Positions 47,426 to 56,275 of a stretch of DNA of 64,000 bases are shown here, piece by piece (within the stretch, counting starts at the first letter, position 1; every line of letters begins with the position of its first letter). The notes under the pieces were generated by a model. The model did no database searches and had not been told where the DNA came from. It saw only the letters and a list, made by a program, of their open reading frames with translations. The stretch covers positions 124,001 to 188,000 of the forward strand of contig ONUH01000001.1 in NCBI GenBank assembly GCA_900321035.1. The letters run 5' to 3'. Both the position numbers and the translations under genes were made by a program. This DNA is from an uncultured Selenomonadales bacterium. Its GTDB lineage: Bacteria; Bacillota; Negativicutes; Selenomonadales; Selenomonadaceae.

Positions 47426-47893
47426 TCAGCCGATTTTCTTCAAAAGGTTGGCCATTTCCATCGCCGCCATCGCGCCGTCCGCGCCTTTGTTCCCCGCCTT
47501 CGTTCCGGCGCGCTCGACAGCCTGCTCGATATTTTCCGTAGTGACAACGCTGAAAATCACCGGAACGCCCGTCGCGAGAGCCGCCTGCGCGACGCCCTTG
47601 GAAACCTCGCTGCATACGTAATCATAATGCGAAGTTGCGCCACGAATGACCGCGCCGACGCAAATGACAGCGTCATATTTCCCACAGGACGCAAGTTTTT
47701 TCGCCGCCAAAGGAATCTCGAAAGCCCCCGGCACCCAGACGACGTCCACCGCGTTCTCCGCCGCGCCGTGGCGACGCAGCATATCCAGCGCCCCTTCCAG
47801 CAGTTTCGACGTGATGAATTCGTTGAACCGTGACGCGACGATGGCAAAGCGCAGCCCCTTTGCCGTAATGTTTCCTTCGATGATGTTCGCCAT
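47426..47893 (-). CDS. ribH: 6,7-dimethyl-8-ribityllumazine synthase
   Basis: Lumazine synthase (155 aa) condenses the pyrimidine intermediate with dihydroxybutanone phosphate. The signatures [33 protein letters not shown] and [21 protein letters not shown] (catalytic histidine in SHYDYV) are intact. It lies 4 nt after ribBA. Confidence 0.97.
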   Translation of the reverse strand: MANIIEGNITAKGLRFAIVASRFNEFITSKLLEGALDMLRRHGAAENAVDVVWVPGAFEIPLAAKKLASCGKYDAVICVGAVIRGATSHYDYVCSEVSKGVAQAALATGVPVIFSVVTTENIEQAVERAGTKAGNKGADGAMAAMEMANLLKKIG

Positions 47894-47897
47894 TTTC

Positions 47898-49097
47898 TTA
47901 TTCCTCCTCTAAAATATGTCCCATCTTATTCTTCTTCACTTCAAGATAATGATGATTATACGGATTAGAATGTATCTCCAACGGCAATCTTTCCACGATG
48001 GAGAGGCCATATCCCTCCAATCCCGCGCGTTTTGCCGGATTATTCGTCAAAAGGCGGATACTGGTGAGCCCGAGATCGGCCAAAATCTGTGCGCCAATGC
48101 CGTAATCCCTAAGATCCGGCGCAAAGCCGAGCAACGCGTTCGCTTCCACCGTGTCCTTGCCTTGATCCTGCAATGCATAAGCGCGCATCTTGTTCGCCAG
48201 CCCGATGCCGCGCCCCTCCTGCCTCATATAGAGCACGACCCCCGTTCCCTCCGCTTCGACGCGGCGCATTGCCACTTCAAGCTGCTCGCCGCAGTCGCAG
48301 CGCATAGAGCCGAGAGCGTCTCCCGTCAGGCACTCAGAGTGAACGCGAACCATCACATTCTTTTTGCCACGGACGTCGCCCTTCACAATCGCAAGATGGC
48401 ATTTCCCGTCCAGCGTGCTCTCATATGCCTTGATACGAAAATGACCGTATTTGCTCGGAAAATCCACATCCGAAATCTGGCGTATAAATGTTTCCGTTCG
48501 TTTCCGATACGCGATCAGTTCCCGCACCGTAATTATTTTCAAATCATGCGCCTTAGCAAATTCCAAAAGCTGCGGCGTTCGCATCATGTGACCGTCTTCG
48601 GCCATGATTTCACAGCAAAGCCCCGCCGGATAAAGCCCCGCCAATCTTGCGAGGTCAACGGTAGCCTCCGTGTGCCCGGCGCGCCGAAGCACACCGCCCG
48701 GTACCGCCCGAAGCGGGAACACATGGCCGGGGCGCCGAAAACTCGACGGCTTTGCCGACGGATCGATCAATAGCCGTACCGTCTGGCACCGCTCAAAAGC
48801 CGAAATGCCCGTATCCGTCGTTACGGCGTCCACGGAAACGGTAAAGGCCGTTTCGTGATTATCCGTATTATTTGCTACCATCGGCGCAATGTCAAGGGCG
48901 TCGAGACGCGCCCCTTCCATCGGCGTACAAATTAATCCTTTTGCGTATGTCGCCATGAAATTTATGGTCTCCGGCGTCGTCTTATCCGCCGCGACAATCA
49001 GGTCGCCCTCGTTCTCCCTGTCCTCGTCGTCGACCACCACCAGCATTTTTCCTTGCCGTATGTCCTCGATGGCGTCCTCAATCTTTGCAAAATCCAT
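47898..49097 (-). CDS. ribBA: Bifunctional DHBP synthase / GTP cyclohydrolase II
   Basis: The fused enzyme (399 aa) supplies both riboflavin precursors. The RibB half holds [17 protein letters not shown], the [14 protein letters not shown] segment and the [11 protein letters not shown] metal region; the RibA half (from about 205) has the zinc cysteines in [21 protein letters not shown] and [14 protein letters not shown]. Both active sites look complete. ATG 49097 has GGAGGG 7 nt upstream. It lies 14 nt after ribE. Confidence 0.97.
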   Translation of the reverse strand: MDFAKIEDAIEDIRQGKMLVVVDDEDRENEGDLIVAADKTTPETINFMATYAKGLICTPMEGARLDALDIAPMVANNTDNHETAFTVSVDAVTTDTGISAFERCQTVRLLIDPSAKPSSFRRPGHVFPLRAVPGGVLRRAGHTEATVDLARLAGLYPAGLCCEIMAEDGHMMRTPQLLEFAKAHDLKIITVRELIAYRKRTETFIRQISDVDFPSKYGHFRIKAYESTLDGKCHLAIVKGDVRGKKNVMVRVHSECLTGDALGSMRCDCGEQLEVAMRRVEAEGTGVVLYMRQEGRGIGLANKMRAYALQDQGKDTVEANALLGFAPDLRDYGIGAQILADLGLTSIRLLTNNPAKRAGLEGYGLSIVERLPLEIHSNPYNHHYLEVKKNKMGHILEEE

Positions 49098-49111
49098 CTT
49101 GCAACCCTCCG

Positions 49112-49753
49112 TCAATATCCGCATTTTTCCAAGAGCTCCATCGTCAATCCCCCCGAGGGAACAGCCTCCGATTTCTCCGGAGTTCGGAGCAATTTTTCTA
49201 CATATTTCCCGATAACGTCGTTCTCTATATTAACGGAATCTCCTACCTGTTTCCCGTCCAACGCAGTAGCCTCCCGGGTATGCGGTATCAGCGACACGGA
49301 AAAAGCTTTGCCGCCGATCTCCGCCACAGTCAGGCTTACGCCGTCCAGCGCCACCGAACCCCGCGGCACAATGTACCGCAAAATCGTCGACGCAGCTTCA
49401 ACGCGAAGAATCCGCGCGTTATCTTTTGCTTCGACACTTTTCACACGCCCCACGCCGTCGATGTGACCGCTGACGATATGACCGCCGAGCCGAGAAGAAA
49501 GCGTCAGTGCCCTTTCCAAATTAACGCCGTCTCCCGCCCGAAGCTTTCCAAGCGCAGTCCTTTCAAGCGTCACCGGCATCATGTCCGCCGTAAAGCCGTC
49601 CCGTGTAAACGCAACGACCGTCAGGCAAACGCCGTTCACTGCGATGCTGTCGCCGACAGCCGTACCTTCCGTCACCTTCGCAGCGGCAATTTCTATGCAT
49701 CCGTTCCCGACCGAGCGAACGCGCCCGACTTCCTCTACAATTCCCGTAAACAC
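49112..49753 (-). CDS. ribE: Riboflavin synthase alpha chain
   Basis: The 213-residue enzyme dismutates two lumazines to riboflavin. The two tandem lumazine-binding repeats are seen: MFTGIVEEVGRVRS... VNGVCLTVV in the first and SGHIDGVGRVKSVE ... LDGVSLTVAEI in the second. The start is GTG (49753) with GGGAG upstream. It lies 4 nt after ribD. Confidence 0.96.
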   Translation of the reverse strand: MFTGIVEEVGRVRSVGNGCIEIAAAKVTEGTAVGDSIAVNGVCLTVVAFTRDGFTADMMPVTLERTALGKLRAGDGVNLERALTLSSRLGGHIVSGHIDGVGRVKSVEAKDNARILRVEAASTILRYIVPRGSVALDGVSLTVAEIGGKAFSVSLIPHTREATALDGKQVGDSVNIENDVIGKYVEKLLRTPEKSEAVPSGGLTMELLEKCGY

Positions 49754-49757
49754 GCGC

Positions 49758-50852
49758 TCACTCCCTTAACAAATAGCCGCTGACACAAAAATCGTCGTCC
49801 AGTATCTCTGTCTTAATATCCGTCAACCGCGCCGCGTCGGCAAGATGCCAAAAACCTGCCCCTCCAACGGCGGGCGTCGCTTCTTTCCCGCCGAACAGCT
49901 TCGGCGCAATGAATGCGCACATCTTGTCGGCAAGCCCTGCCGACAAAAATGAAAAGTGCACCGTAGAACCGCCTTCGACAAGCAAAGAGCATATACTTCT
50001 CTCGCCCAATTGCCTCAAAAGAATCGACAAATCGACAGACGGACCTTCCCCCGCCATCAATATCTCCGCCCCTGCCTCGCGAAGCCGCCGAAGATTTTCC
50101 TCCGGCGCGCTCTCCGTTGTCGCAATCAATACGGGCGCCGCTCCGTCCCTAAGCATCGGCTCGTCGAACGGCATCCGCGCTTTGCTGTCGAGAACCACCC
50201 GCAGCGGATTTTTCCCGTTTCCGTCAGGAAGCCTCGTCGTCAAAGAAGGATGATCTGCAAGTACCGTTCCGATTCCCACCAGAATCGCGTCGCTCTCATC
50301 GCGCAGGACATGACCGCGGAGCCGTGAAGCCTCCCCCGTAATCCATTTCGATTCGCCGCCTGCCGTTGCCGTCTTCCCGTCCAGCGTCATAGCCATTTTC
50401 AACGTAACAAACGGGCGTTTTTCCGTCACCCACACGACGAAAGCTTCATTCAGCCGCCGAGCGTCCTCTTCCATGAGGCCGCAGGAAACCTCAACGCCTC
50501 CTTCCTGAAGCATCTGAAGCCCGTTCCCATGCACAAGCGGATTCGGATCTTCCATAGCCGCAACCACACGCCGCACACCGGCTTCGATTACGGCCCGAGC
50601 GCAAGGACCGGTTCGTCCCGTATGAGAACACGGCTCCAATGTTACATAAAGCGTCGCTCCTCGCGCCAAATCGCCCGCCATACGGAGCGCATGAATCTCT
50701 GCGTGTTCCGTTCCTGCCTTTCGGTGCCAGCCCGCGCCGACAATACGCCCGTCCTTGACAAGGACCGCGCCGACCATCGGATTCGGCGACGTTCGTCCGC
50801 GCCCGAGCGCAGCCAGCCTAAGCGCTTCGCACATATATCGTTCCTCGTCCAA
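49758..50852 (-). CDS. ribD: Bifunctional pyrimidine deaminase/reductase RibD
   Basis: The enzyme (364 aa) performs the second and third steps after GTP cyclohydrolase II. The deaminase domain has the zinc motif HAE (H50, E52) and PC-x8-C (C75, C84) in TLEPCSHTGRTGPC; the reductase domain starts around RPFVTLKMAMTLDGKTAT. I choose the TTG at 50852: GAGG lies 8 nt upstream, and the product then begins DEERYMCEALRLAALGRGRTSPNP as the family does. The frame stays open to 50927 but runs through the riboswitch terminator, so a start there is impossible. First gene of ribD-ribE-ribBA-ribH-yfcE-hslO. Confidence 0.95.
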   Translation of the reverse strand: MDEERYMCEALRLAALGRGRTSPNPMVGAVLVKDGRIVGAGWHRKAGTEHAEIHALRMAGDLARGATLYVTLEPCSHTGRTGPCARAVIEAGVRRVVAAMEDPNPLVHGNGLQMLQEGGVEVSCGLMEEDARRLNEAFVVWVTEKRPFVTLKMAMTLDGKTATAGGESKWITGEASRLRGHVLRDESDAILVGIGTVLADHPSLTTRLPDGNGKNPLRVVLDSKARMPFDEPMLRDGAAPVLIATTESAPEENLRRLREAGAEILMAGEGPSVDLSILLRQLGERSICSLLVEGGSTVHFSFLSAGLADKMCAFIAPKLFGGKEATPAVGGAGFWHLADAARLTDIKTEILDDDFCVSGYLLRE

Positions 50853-50867
50853 AGACTTCACCTCGCA

Positions 50868-50903
50868 AAAACAAAACCCCGAAGGCAAATTCCTTCGGGG
50901 CGC
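50868..50903 (-). terminator. Terminator of the FMN riboswitch expression platform
   Basis: CCCCGAAGG and CCTTCGGGG make a 9-bp stem with a 6-nt loop, followed on the minus strand by TTTTGTTTTT. It lies between the aptamer and ribD, so FMN binding should cause premature termination. Confidence 0.88.
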
Positions 50904-50925
50904 AAAAACACAAACAACAATTATC

Positions 50926-51082
50926 ATCTTTTCTCATCCAGACTATACTGTCGGCTCCGGAATCTCACCGGATCATGCTTTGCACTCCGCAAAGCTCGCG
51001 GGCTTCATCAATACCGCCGGTCGGGAATCCGCAATTCCGATAAGAATAAATTATCAGAACTCCGTCACCCTGCCCCAAAGAT
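50926..51082 (-). ncRNA. FMN riboswitch (RFN element)
   Basis: On the minus strand the RFN consensus blocks appear in order: ATCTTTGGGGCAGGGTGA, ATTCCCGACCGGCGGT, AAGCCCGCGAGC, CCGGTGAGATTCCGGAGCC, GACAGTATAGTCTGGATGAG, and closing AAAGAT pairing with the 5' ATCTTT as P1. It senses flavin mononucleotide and controls the rib operon by termination. An insertion of about 36 nt, with a 10-bp hairpin (51033-51060), interrupts the loop usually read as GGGTGAAATTCCC. Confidence 0.95.
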
Positions 51083-51103
51083 TATCCGATATGTCTTTTT
51101 CTT

Positions 51104-51132
51104 ATCCTACCACAAGCCGCTCTTTACGGCAA
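51104..51132 (-). promoter_or_regulatory. Promoter of the rib operon
   Basis: TTGCCG and TAGGAT are 17 bp apart on the minus strand, with the -35 inside the last codons of lepB. The start point would fall near 51097, about 15 nt before the riboswitch P1 helix. Confidence 0.65.
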
Positions 51133-51645
51133 GGTCTTGAACTGATTGAACGGCCAAAAAACTAAAATCGCCTTTCCTTTAATCAGGTCATACGGAACAA
51201 ATCCAACGTCCGCAAACCGACTGTCCTCTGAATTATTCCGATTGTCGCCCATCACGAAAATATGTCCTGCCGGCACTTCGGACAGCGGATAGTCGCCCCT
51301 TGTCCTGCTCAGGATATACGGCTCGTTCATCAGCTGGCTGTTCACATAAACTTGTCCGTCCCTGATTTCAATGGTATCTCCCGGTACCGCGATGACGCGC
51401 TTGATAAAATCGCGCCTCGGATCGCGCGGATACTGAAACACAAGAATCTCTCCGCGCTCCGGCTCGCGAAACCGATAGATAAACTTGTTTACCACAAGCC
51501 GCTCCGCACTTTGCAATGTCGGCCGCATGGACGGGCCGTCCACCAAATACAGCTCCACAATAAACGTGCGGATGATCAGCGCCAGAACAACAGCCGTCGC
51601 AATGGAAACAATCCAATCTTTCGCTTCTTCTCCCAAAGAACTCAT
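51124..51645 (-). CDS. lepB: Signal peptidase I
   Basis: The 173-residue enzyme removes Sec and Tat signal peptides. It has one N-terminal transmembrane helix (about 13-33), the catalytic serine in DGPSMRPTL and general-base lysine in RRDFIKRVIAVPGD, and the C-terminal box GDNRNNSEDSR. ATG 51645 has GGAGG 6 nt upstream. It follows rplS across an intrinsic terminator, so its expression may depend on read-through; no separate promoter was identified. Confidence 0.96.
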   Translation of the reverse strand: MSSLGEEAKDWIVSIATAVVLALIIRTFIVELYLVDGPSMRPTLQSAERLVVNKFIYRFREPERGEILVFQYPRDPRRDFIKRVIAVPGDTIEIRDGQVYVNSQLMNEPYILSRTRGDYPLSEVPAGHIFVMGDNRNNSEDSRFADVGFVPYDLIKGKAILVFWPFNQFKTLP

Positions 51646-51664
51646 ATCGCCCCTCCGATACAAC

Positions 51665-51693
51665 AAAAAGGGGACCGGTCTTTGCCAGTCCCC
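51665..51693 (-). terminator. Terminator between rplS and lepB
   Basis: GGGGACTGG pairs with CCGGTCCCC (one G-U) around a 6-nt loop and is followed on the minus strand by TTTTTGTTG. It ends just before the lepB ribosome-binding site and likely lowers lepB relative to rplS. Confidence 0.82.
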
Positions 51694-51699
51694 ATTCCG

Positions 51700-52041
51700 T
51701 CAGCGTCTTTCCTTGATACGAGCCGCCTTGCCCGTGAGCCCACGCAGATAATAGAGCTTGGCACGACGGACAACGCCCCGCCGCACGACCTCAATCTTAT
51801 CGATTCGCGGAGAATGAACCAAGAACGTGCGCTCTACGCCGATACCGTACGAGATACGACGAACCCTAAACATTTCCCGAACGCCCGAGCCCTGTCGTCC
51901 GATAACGACGCCCTCAAACACCTGAATACGCTCGCGCGTACCTTCGACAATCTTCGCATGGACACGAACCGTGTCGCCGGGACGAAATTCCGGAATGTCC
52001 GAGCGGAGCTGTTCCTTTTCCAACGCTTCAATGATATTCAT
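51700..52041 (-). CDS. rplS: Ribosomal protein L19
   Basis: L19 (113 aa) lies at the subunit interface. It starts [20 protein letters not shown] and carries [50 protein letters not shown] and [23 protein letters not shown] 52041 follows AGGAGG. It is separate from rpsP-rimM-trmD, with which it is often grouped, and is paired with lepB instead. Confidence 0.97.
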   Translation of the reverse strand: MNIIEALEKEQLRSDIPEFRPGDTVRVHAKIVEGTRERIQVFEGVVIGRQGSGVREMFRVRRISYGIGVERTFLVHSPRIDKIEVVRRGVVRRAKLYYLRGLTGKAARIKERR

Positions 52042-52107
52042 TTCTGTTCCTCCTATTTCGTGACGTTCGTGGCAGAATGCATTCTGTCCAGAGGACCGCC
52101 CGTACAT
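52042..52107 (-). promoter_or_regulatory. rplS leader with stem-loops (possible L19 autoregulatory element)
   Basis: The predicted 5' leader of about 66 nt contains GTCC/GGAC pairing and a perfect palindrome CAGAATGCATTCTG (52073-52086) extendable with TGG/CCA. Ribosomal protein leaders that bind L19 are known in Firmicutes; I could not verify the consensus here. Confidence 0.3.
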
Positions 52108-52113
52108 TTCGTT

Positions 52114-52142
52114 ACTATATCATAAGCCAACGGATAATGCAA
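52114..52142 (-). promoter_or_regulatory. Promoter of rplS-lepB
   Basis: TTGCAT and TATAGT are spaced 17 bp apart on the minus strand, with the -10 about 75 bp upstream of the rplS ATG. Confidence 0.75.
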
Positions 52143-52189
52143 GCCATGATTTCAGACAGTCGCCAAAATCCTTTCCCATCCCTGCAAAA

Positions 52190-53635
52190 TCAGTGCCCGT
52201 TTCCCCGCTGCAGGATAGCGTAACTCTCGGGATGCATGCCGGGCTTTATGACAAATCCTACCTTTACGCCGAGTTCCGCCGACAGCCGTTCCACCAGCGA
52301 GGAATCCATCAGTGCGTACGCCACCGTTTCATGCACCTCGACTTCATATCCGAAGGCCGCATGGGAACGCTCTTCGATACGACGAATATCACGGCAAATA
52401 CGAATCGCTACCGTTTCCGGCGATTCCACACGCCCGCTGCCATGACAGTATGGGCAATCACTGTAAAGCAGACTCTCAAAATTCCGCCGGGATTTCTTGC
52501 GTGTAATCTCCACCAGCCCGAGAGGCGTGATGCCGACAATGTTCGTCTTGGTCCGGTCTGTTTTTGCGCGTTCCCGTAAAAAAGCAAGAAGCCCTTCCTT
52601 TTGCTCCTCCGTTTCCATATCAATGAAGTCTACGATGATGATGCCGCCTATATCCCGAAGGCGCAGCTGGCGCAATATCTCTTCCGCAGCCTCCATATTC
52701 GCCCGATATACCGTATCGGACAGATTGGCGTCTCCGACAAATTTCCCCGTATTGACATCAATAACCGTCAACGCTTCCGTACGGTCAATAACGAGGAAGC
52801 TCCCGGACGGAAGATCCACCTCCCTGTCGGTCAAGGCGTCCACTTCTTCCGCCGCTCCGTATTCACGAAACAGCGGCGTATTCCCCTCATAAAGCACAAC
52901 GCGTTTCTCCAGCGCGGGAGAGATGTAACTCACCAATTCTCCGACACGCCGGTATGTATCGGCGTCGTCCACGATCAACCGCTCGACTTCTTCCGTCATC
53001 AAATCCCGCGCTACGCGAATCGCCATATCCGCAGCCCGATAAAGCAGCGCCGGAGCCGCAAGGACCCTCTCCCGCGCGCATAACGACTCCCAAAGCCGCA
53101 GAAGATAACTCACGTCAGCCTCAAGGGAGTCTCTGTCCTGCCCTGCAGCCAACGTCCTTATAATCAATCCCATACCTGCGGGGCAGATTTCCTGCGCCAC
53201 TCCATGCAGACGTTCCCGTTCTTCCTCTTCCGTGATACGCCGCGACATTCCGATGTAATCCGCCGTCGGCATCAGAACGATATTGCGGCCCGGCAGCGAA
53301 ATACGCGTAGTCACTCGCGGCCCTTTTGTTCCGACGGCGTCTTTGACCACCTGTACCATCACCGACTGGCCAACAGAAAATTTTTCCGCGCCGCCGGATC
53401 GCCTTCCGTCGGAAGAAACGCCGTCTCCAAGATAGAGAAAGGCGTTTTTCTTTTGCCCGATATCGACAAAAGCCGCCTGCATCCCGGGCAGTACATTCTG
53501 CACCCAGCCTTTGTAGATGTTCCCGACAAGATGCGAATGTGCGGGACGCTCGACTTCCATTTCCGTCAGTCTGCCGTCCTCGGTCATTACCATGCGCGTC
53601 TCTTCCGGCGTTACATTGAGCAGAATCGTTTTCAC
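52190..53635 (-). CDS. rng: Ribonuclease E/G family protein
   Basis: The 481-residue endoribonuclease matches RNase G in size. An S1 domain covers about 34-125 (LVGNIYKGWVQNVLPGMQAAFVDIG), the catalytic aspartates lie in VIDVNTGKF (D293) and IIIVDFIDM (D336), and the Zn-link CPYC (C394, C397) allows dimer/tetramer assembly. It would act in 5'-end-dependent RNA decay or rRNA processing. The start is GTG at 53635, with GAGGTG upstream, overlapping the preceding gene's stop by 4 bp; the longer frame upstream lies inside that gene. It often accompanies the TIGR03960/TIGR03936 pair in Firmicutes. Confidence 0.95.
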   Translation of the reverse strand: MKTILLNVTPEETRMVMTEDGRLTEMEVERPAHSHLVGNIYKGWVQNVLPGMQAAFVDIGQKKNAFLYLGDGVSSDGRRSGGAEKFSVGQSVMVQVVKDAVGTKGPRVTTRISLPGRNIVLMPTADYIGMSRRITEEEERERLHGVAQEICPAGMGLIIRTLAAGQDRDSLEADVSYLLRLWESLCARERVLAAPALLYRAADMAIRVARDLMTEEVERLIVDDADTYRRVGELVSYISPALEKRVVLYEGNTPLFREYGAAEEVDALTDREVDLPSGSFLVIDRTEALTVIDVNTGKFVGDANLSDTVYRANMEAAEEILRQLRLRDIGGIIIVDFIDMETEEQKEGLLAFLRERAKTDRTKTNIVGITPLGLVEITRKKSRRNFESLLYSDCPYCHGSGRVESPETVAIRICRDIRRIEERSHAAFGYEVEVHETVAYALMDSSLVERLSAELGVKVGFVIKPGMHPESYAILQRGNGH

Positions 53636-54363
53636 GTCCTCACCTCTCCCGCACATTCCGAAAGAAGCGCCTTTCCGCCGCCGAACAGCGCAAGACGATG
53701 CACAGAAGCACAGTCCGGCTGCACGGGAAGCGCATATCGCTCGCAAAGAAGCGCCAGTACTTCCTGCGGCTTGACGCTCCCGCCAGGCGTAATACGAATT
53801 GCCATCGTCATCCGGAGCAACCCGCCTTGTTCCTCTTTCGCACAGACGTCGCCGTGCATATACTGACGAATCTCAATCTCCCGCGTTTTTTTCGGCGTTT
53901 TTCGAATATACACACATTCTTTCGCAGCGTTGAAAGACGCCAACGCCGCCTGTACGCCATCGAACGAACCGCACAGCGGAACCGTGACTTCATACTTTGC
54001 TTCATCAACCAGCGCCATCAACGCCTTTGGCTTGTCGTCGAGCACTTTCAGCCCGATCAAACGCACGCCGTCAGGCAAAACAGGGTGCAGTCTGTCGGCG
54101 ATTTCCTGTTCCGGCAGAACCTCCGCCAATTCCAAATCCATATATTCGGCTTCGCTGGTCACGCCCACGGAGAGAGCCGACGCAAAGCTGAGTTTCATGT
54201 GCGGATTGAATCCTTCCGAGTAGGCCGCAGGAAGTTTCGCACGCCGGATCGCGCGCTGCATCAAAGAAGCATAATCCAAATGGGAAATATACCGAAGCGC
54301 TTCATCCTTTGTGATTCGCGCGCGGCAATAACCGCCCACAGTTTTTGGCGTGCCGCCGCTCAT
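53632..54363 (-). CDS. TIGR03936 (DUF2344) radical-SAM-associated protein
   Basis: The 243-residue product belongs to the DUF2344 group that is always found with, or fused to, TIGR03960 radical SAM proteins. The recognisable segments are RARITKDEALRYISHLDYASLMQRAIRRAKLP and YSEGFNPHMKLSFASALSVGVTSEAEYMDLEL. The function is unknown; a role in tRNA or ribosome modification is sometimes proposed from the neighbourhood. ATG 54363 overlaps the upstream stop as ATGA and is followed by rng with a 4-bp overlap. Confidence 0.9.
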   Translation of the reverse strand: MSGGTPKTVGGYCRARITKDEALRYISHLDYASLMQRAIRRAKLPAAYSEGFNPHMKLSFASALSVGVTSEAEYMDLELAEVLPEQEIADRLHPVLPDGVRLIGLKVLDDKPKALMALVDEAKYEVTVPLCGSFDGVQAALASFNAAKECVYIRKTPKKTREIEIRQYMHGDVCAKEEQGGLLRMTMAIRITPGGSVKPQEVLALLCERYALPVQPDCASVHRLALFGGGKALLSECAGEVRT

Positions 54364-56210
54364 GTCCTCGCCCCCCCGTCGATAACGCGGGCGCCTATCG
54401 TCGGGCAGACAGCGCAGCCCGTGCAGCGTCCCCGACGACAATCCGGCGTCAATTCTCCCTTCACGGCGCGGTCCCACTCCGTACGGAGGAAAGCGCGGGA
54501 GACGCCCGGCGAGGTGTGCTCCCAAGGAAACGCTTCGTCCCGACGCCTTTCCCGTTCATTATAATATGCCCGATCCACGCCCAGAGCCTCGAAAGCGCCC
54601 AGCCAATATTCCTCATGAAATTGATCGGTCCAGCCGTCAAAACGTGCGCCTCGTTTCCACGCTTCGTAAATGACCGTCGAAAGACGACGGTCACCGCGAG
54701 CCAGCACGCCTTCCAGCCGGCTCACCCTGGCGTCGTGATAATTGAACTGGATAGACCGGTCATGGATATTTTCCTTCAGCAAACGCTGCTTCCTCTCGAA
54801 TTCCTCCAGCGTATTCTGCGCCGACCACTGAAACGGCGTAAACGCTTTCGGCACAAAACAGGAGACGCTGATCGTCACCTTCGCGCCGCGTTTTCCCGTA
54901 ATTTCCTGATACCGGTCCACAACCTTCTTCGCCAGCCGTGCGACGCCTATAATATCCTCGTCCGTTTCCGTAGGCAGACCGAGCATAAAATAAAGCTTTA
55001 CGGATTTCCAGCCTTTGCGAAACGCCGCCGAAACTGCATTCATCAAATCCTCTTCCGTGACGCCTTTATTGATGACGTCGCGCATCCGCTGCGTGCCGGC
55101 CTCCGGCGCAAAAGTCAGGCCGCTTTTACGAACCTGCTGCATTCTGTCGGCCAAGCCGATGGAGAAACTGTCGATACGAAGAGACGGCAAGGAAAAGCTT
55201 ACCTTATCCTCCGCAAAATCTTCCATCAGATTGTCCACCAGCCCGTCCAAGCACGAATAGTCCGCCGAGCTCAATGAAGTCAGCGACATTTCGTCGTATC
55301 CGGTGGCGTCGGCCATTTCTCGAGCCAACGCGCGCAATCTTTTCGTGCTCCGCTCCCGCACAGGCCGGTATGCCATGCCTGCTTGACAAAAGCGGCAGCC
55401 CCGTGAACAACCCCTGAACAGTTCCAGCATAATGCGGTCGTGAACGATGCCGATATACGGCACTACCGGATTTTCCATTGTCTCCGCTTCGTCCATGTCA
55501 CGCACCACGCGTTTGTAAACGACAGTGGGCACATCCTCGCCAAGCGGCTCCATCCCTGCAAAATCCCCGTCAATGTAACGCGGCGTATAAAAAGAAGGCA
55601 CGTAAACGCCCGAAATCCCGGCGGCACGACGCAAAAATCCCGCCCTGCCCTTGGGCCGTCCTTCATTTTTCCAACGTACGAACGCCGCGACGAGCTCGCC
55701 TAAAACCTCTTCCCCTTCGCCGATTACAAAAAGATCAAAGAAATCGGCGACCGGCTCCACATTATACACGCACGGACCGCCGCCGACTACAAACGGCGCA
55801 TCCTCGTCCCGTTCCACGGCATACGCAGGAATTTCCGCCAAATCGAGCATATTCAGGACATTCGTATAAATCATCTCGTATTGCAGCGAAAACCCTAAAA
55901 AATCGAACTCGCGAATCGGCGTACGGGTTTCCAGCGAAAACAACGGCAACCTCCGTTTCCGCATTTCCGCTTCCATATCAATCCACGGCGCATAGACACG
56001 CTCTGCTGCCGTATCTTCCCTGCGATTCAGTATCTCGTAGAGTATCTTCAAGCCCAAATTCGACATGCCGACTTCATAGACGTCAGGCATGGAGAGCGCA
56101 AACGTACACGCCACGTCCTCATGGCGCTTCCTGCTCATATTCCATTCGTTTCCCGTATATCGGGCAGGTTTCGTCACCGCCTGCAAAAGATCGGGCGTCA
56201 AAGGAACCAT
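54360..56210 (-). CDS. TIGR03960 B12-binding-domain radical SAM protein
   Basis: The 616-residue protein has an N-terminal cobalamin-binding-like region (about 30-190, with PDVYEVGMSNLGLKILYEILN and VVGGGPCVYNVEPVADFFD) and a radical SAM core whose cluster cysteines are C268, C272 and C275 in RGCSRGCRFCQAG. The C-terminal tail has a cysteine cluster (CRRGRCTGCAVC). Its reaction is unknown. I start at ATG 56210 (GGGAG 5 nt upstream); the ATG 39 nt earlier lacks an SD. It lies 65 nt after rodA and is coupled by ATGA to the DUF2344 gene. Confidence 0.92.
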   Translation of the reverse strand: MVPLTPDLLQAVTKPARYTGNEWNMSRKRHEDVACTFALSMPDVYEVGMSNLGLKILYEILNRREDTAAERVYAPWIDMEAEMRKRRLPLFSLETRTPIREFDFLGFSLQYEMIYTNVLNMLDLAEIPAYAVERDEDAPFVVGGGPCVYNVEPVADFFDLFVIGEGEEVLGELVAAFVRWKNEGRPKGRAGFLRRAAGISGVYVPSFYTPRYIDGDFAGMEPLGEDVPTVVYKRVVRDMDEAETMENPVVPYIGIVHDRIMLELFRGCSRGCRFCQAGMAYRPVRERSTKRLRALAREMADATGYDEMSLTSLSSADYSCLDGLVDNLMEDFAEDKVSFSLPSLRIDSFSIGLADRMQQVRKSGLTFAPEAGTQRMRDVINKGVTEEDLMNAVSAAFRKGWKSVKLYFMLGLPTETDEDIIGVARLAKKVVDRYQEITGKRGAKVTISVSCFVPKAFTPFQWSAQNTLEEFERKQRLLKENIHDRSIQFNYHDARVSRLEGVLARGDRRLSTVIYEAWKRGARFDGWTDQFHEEYWLGAFEALGVDRAYYNERERRRDEAFPWEHTSPGVSRAFLRTEWDRAVKGELTPDCRRGRCTGCAVCPTIGARVIDGGART

Positions 56211-56275
56211 TATTTCTCCCGTCCTCGTTGTGTCATTCGTTTTCTGCATAGTTCATATTCAGATAGTAATCCGTC

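Noticed and set aside
50853..50927. ribD start upstream of TTG 50852
   Set aside because: The upstream frame runs through the riboswitch terminator hairpin, which must be untranslated.
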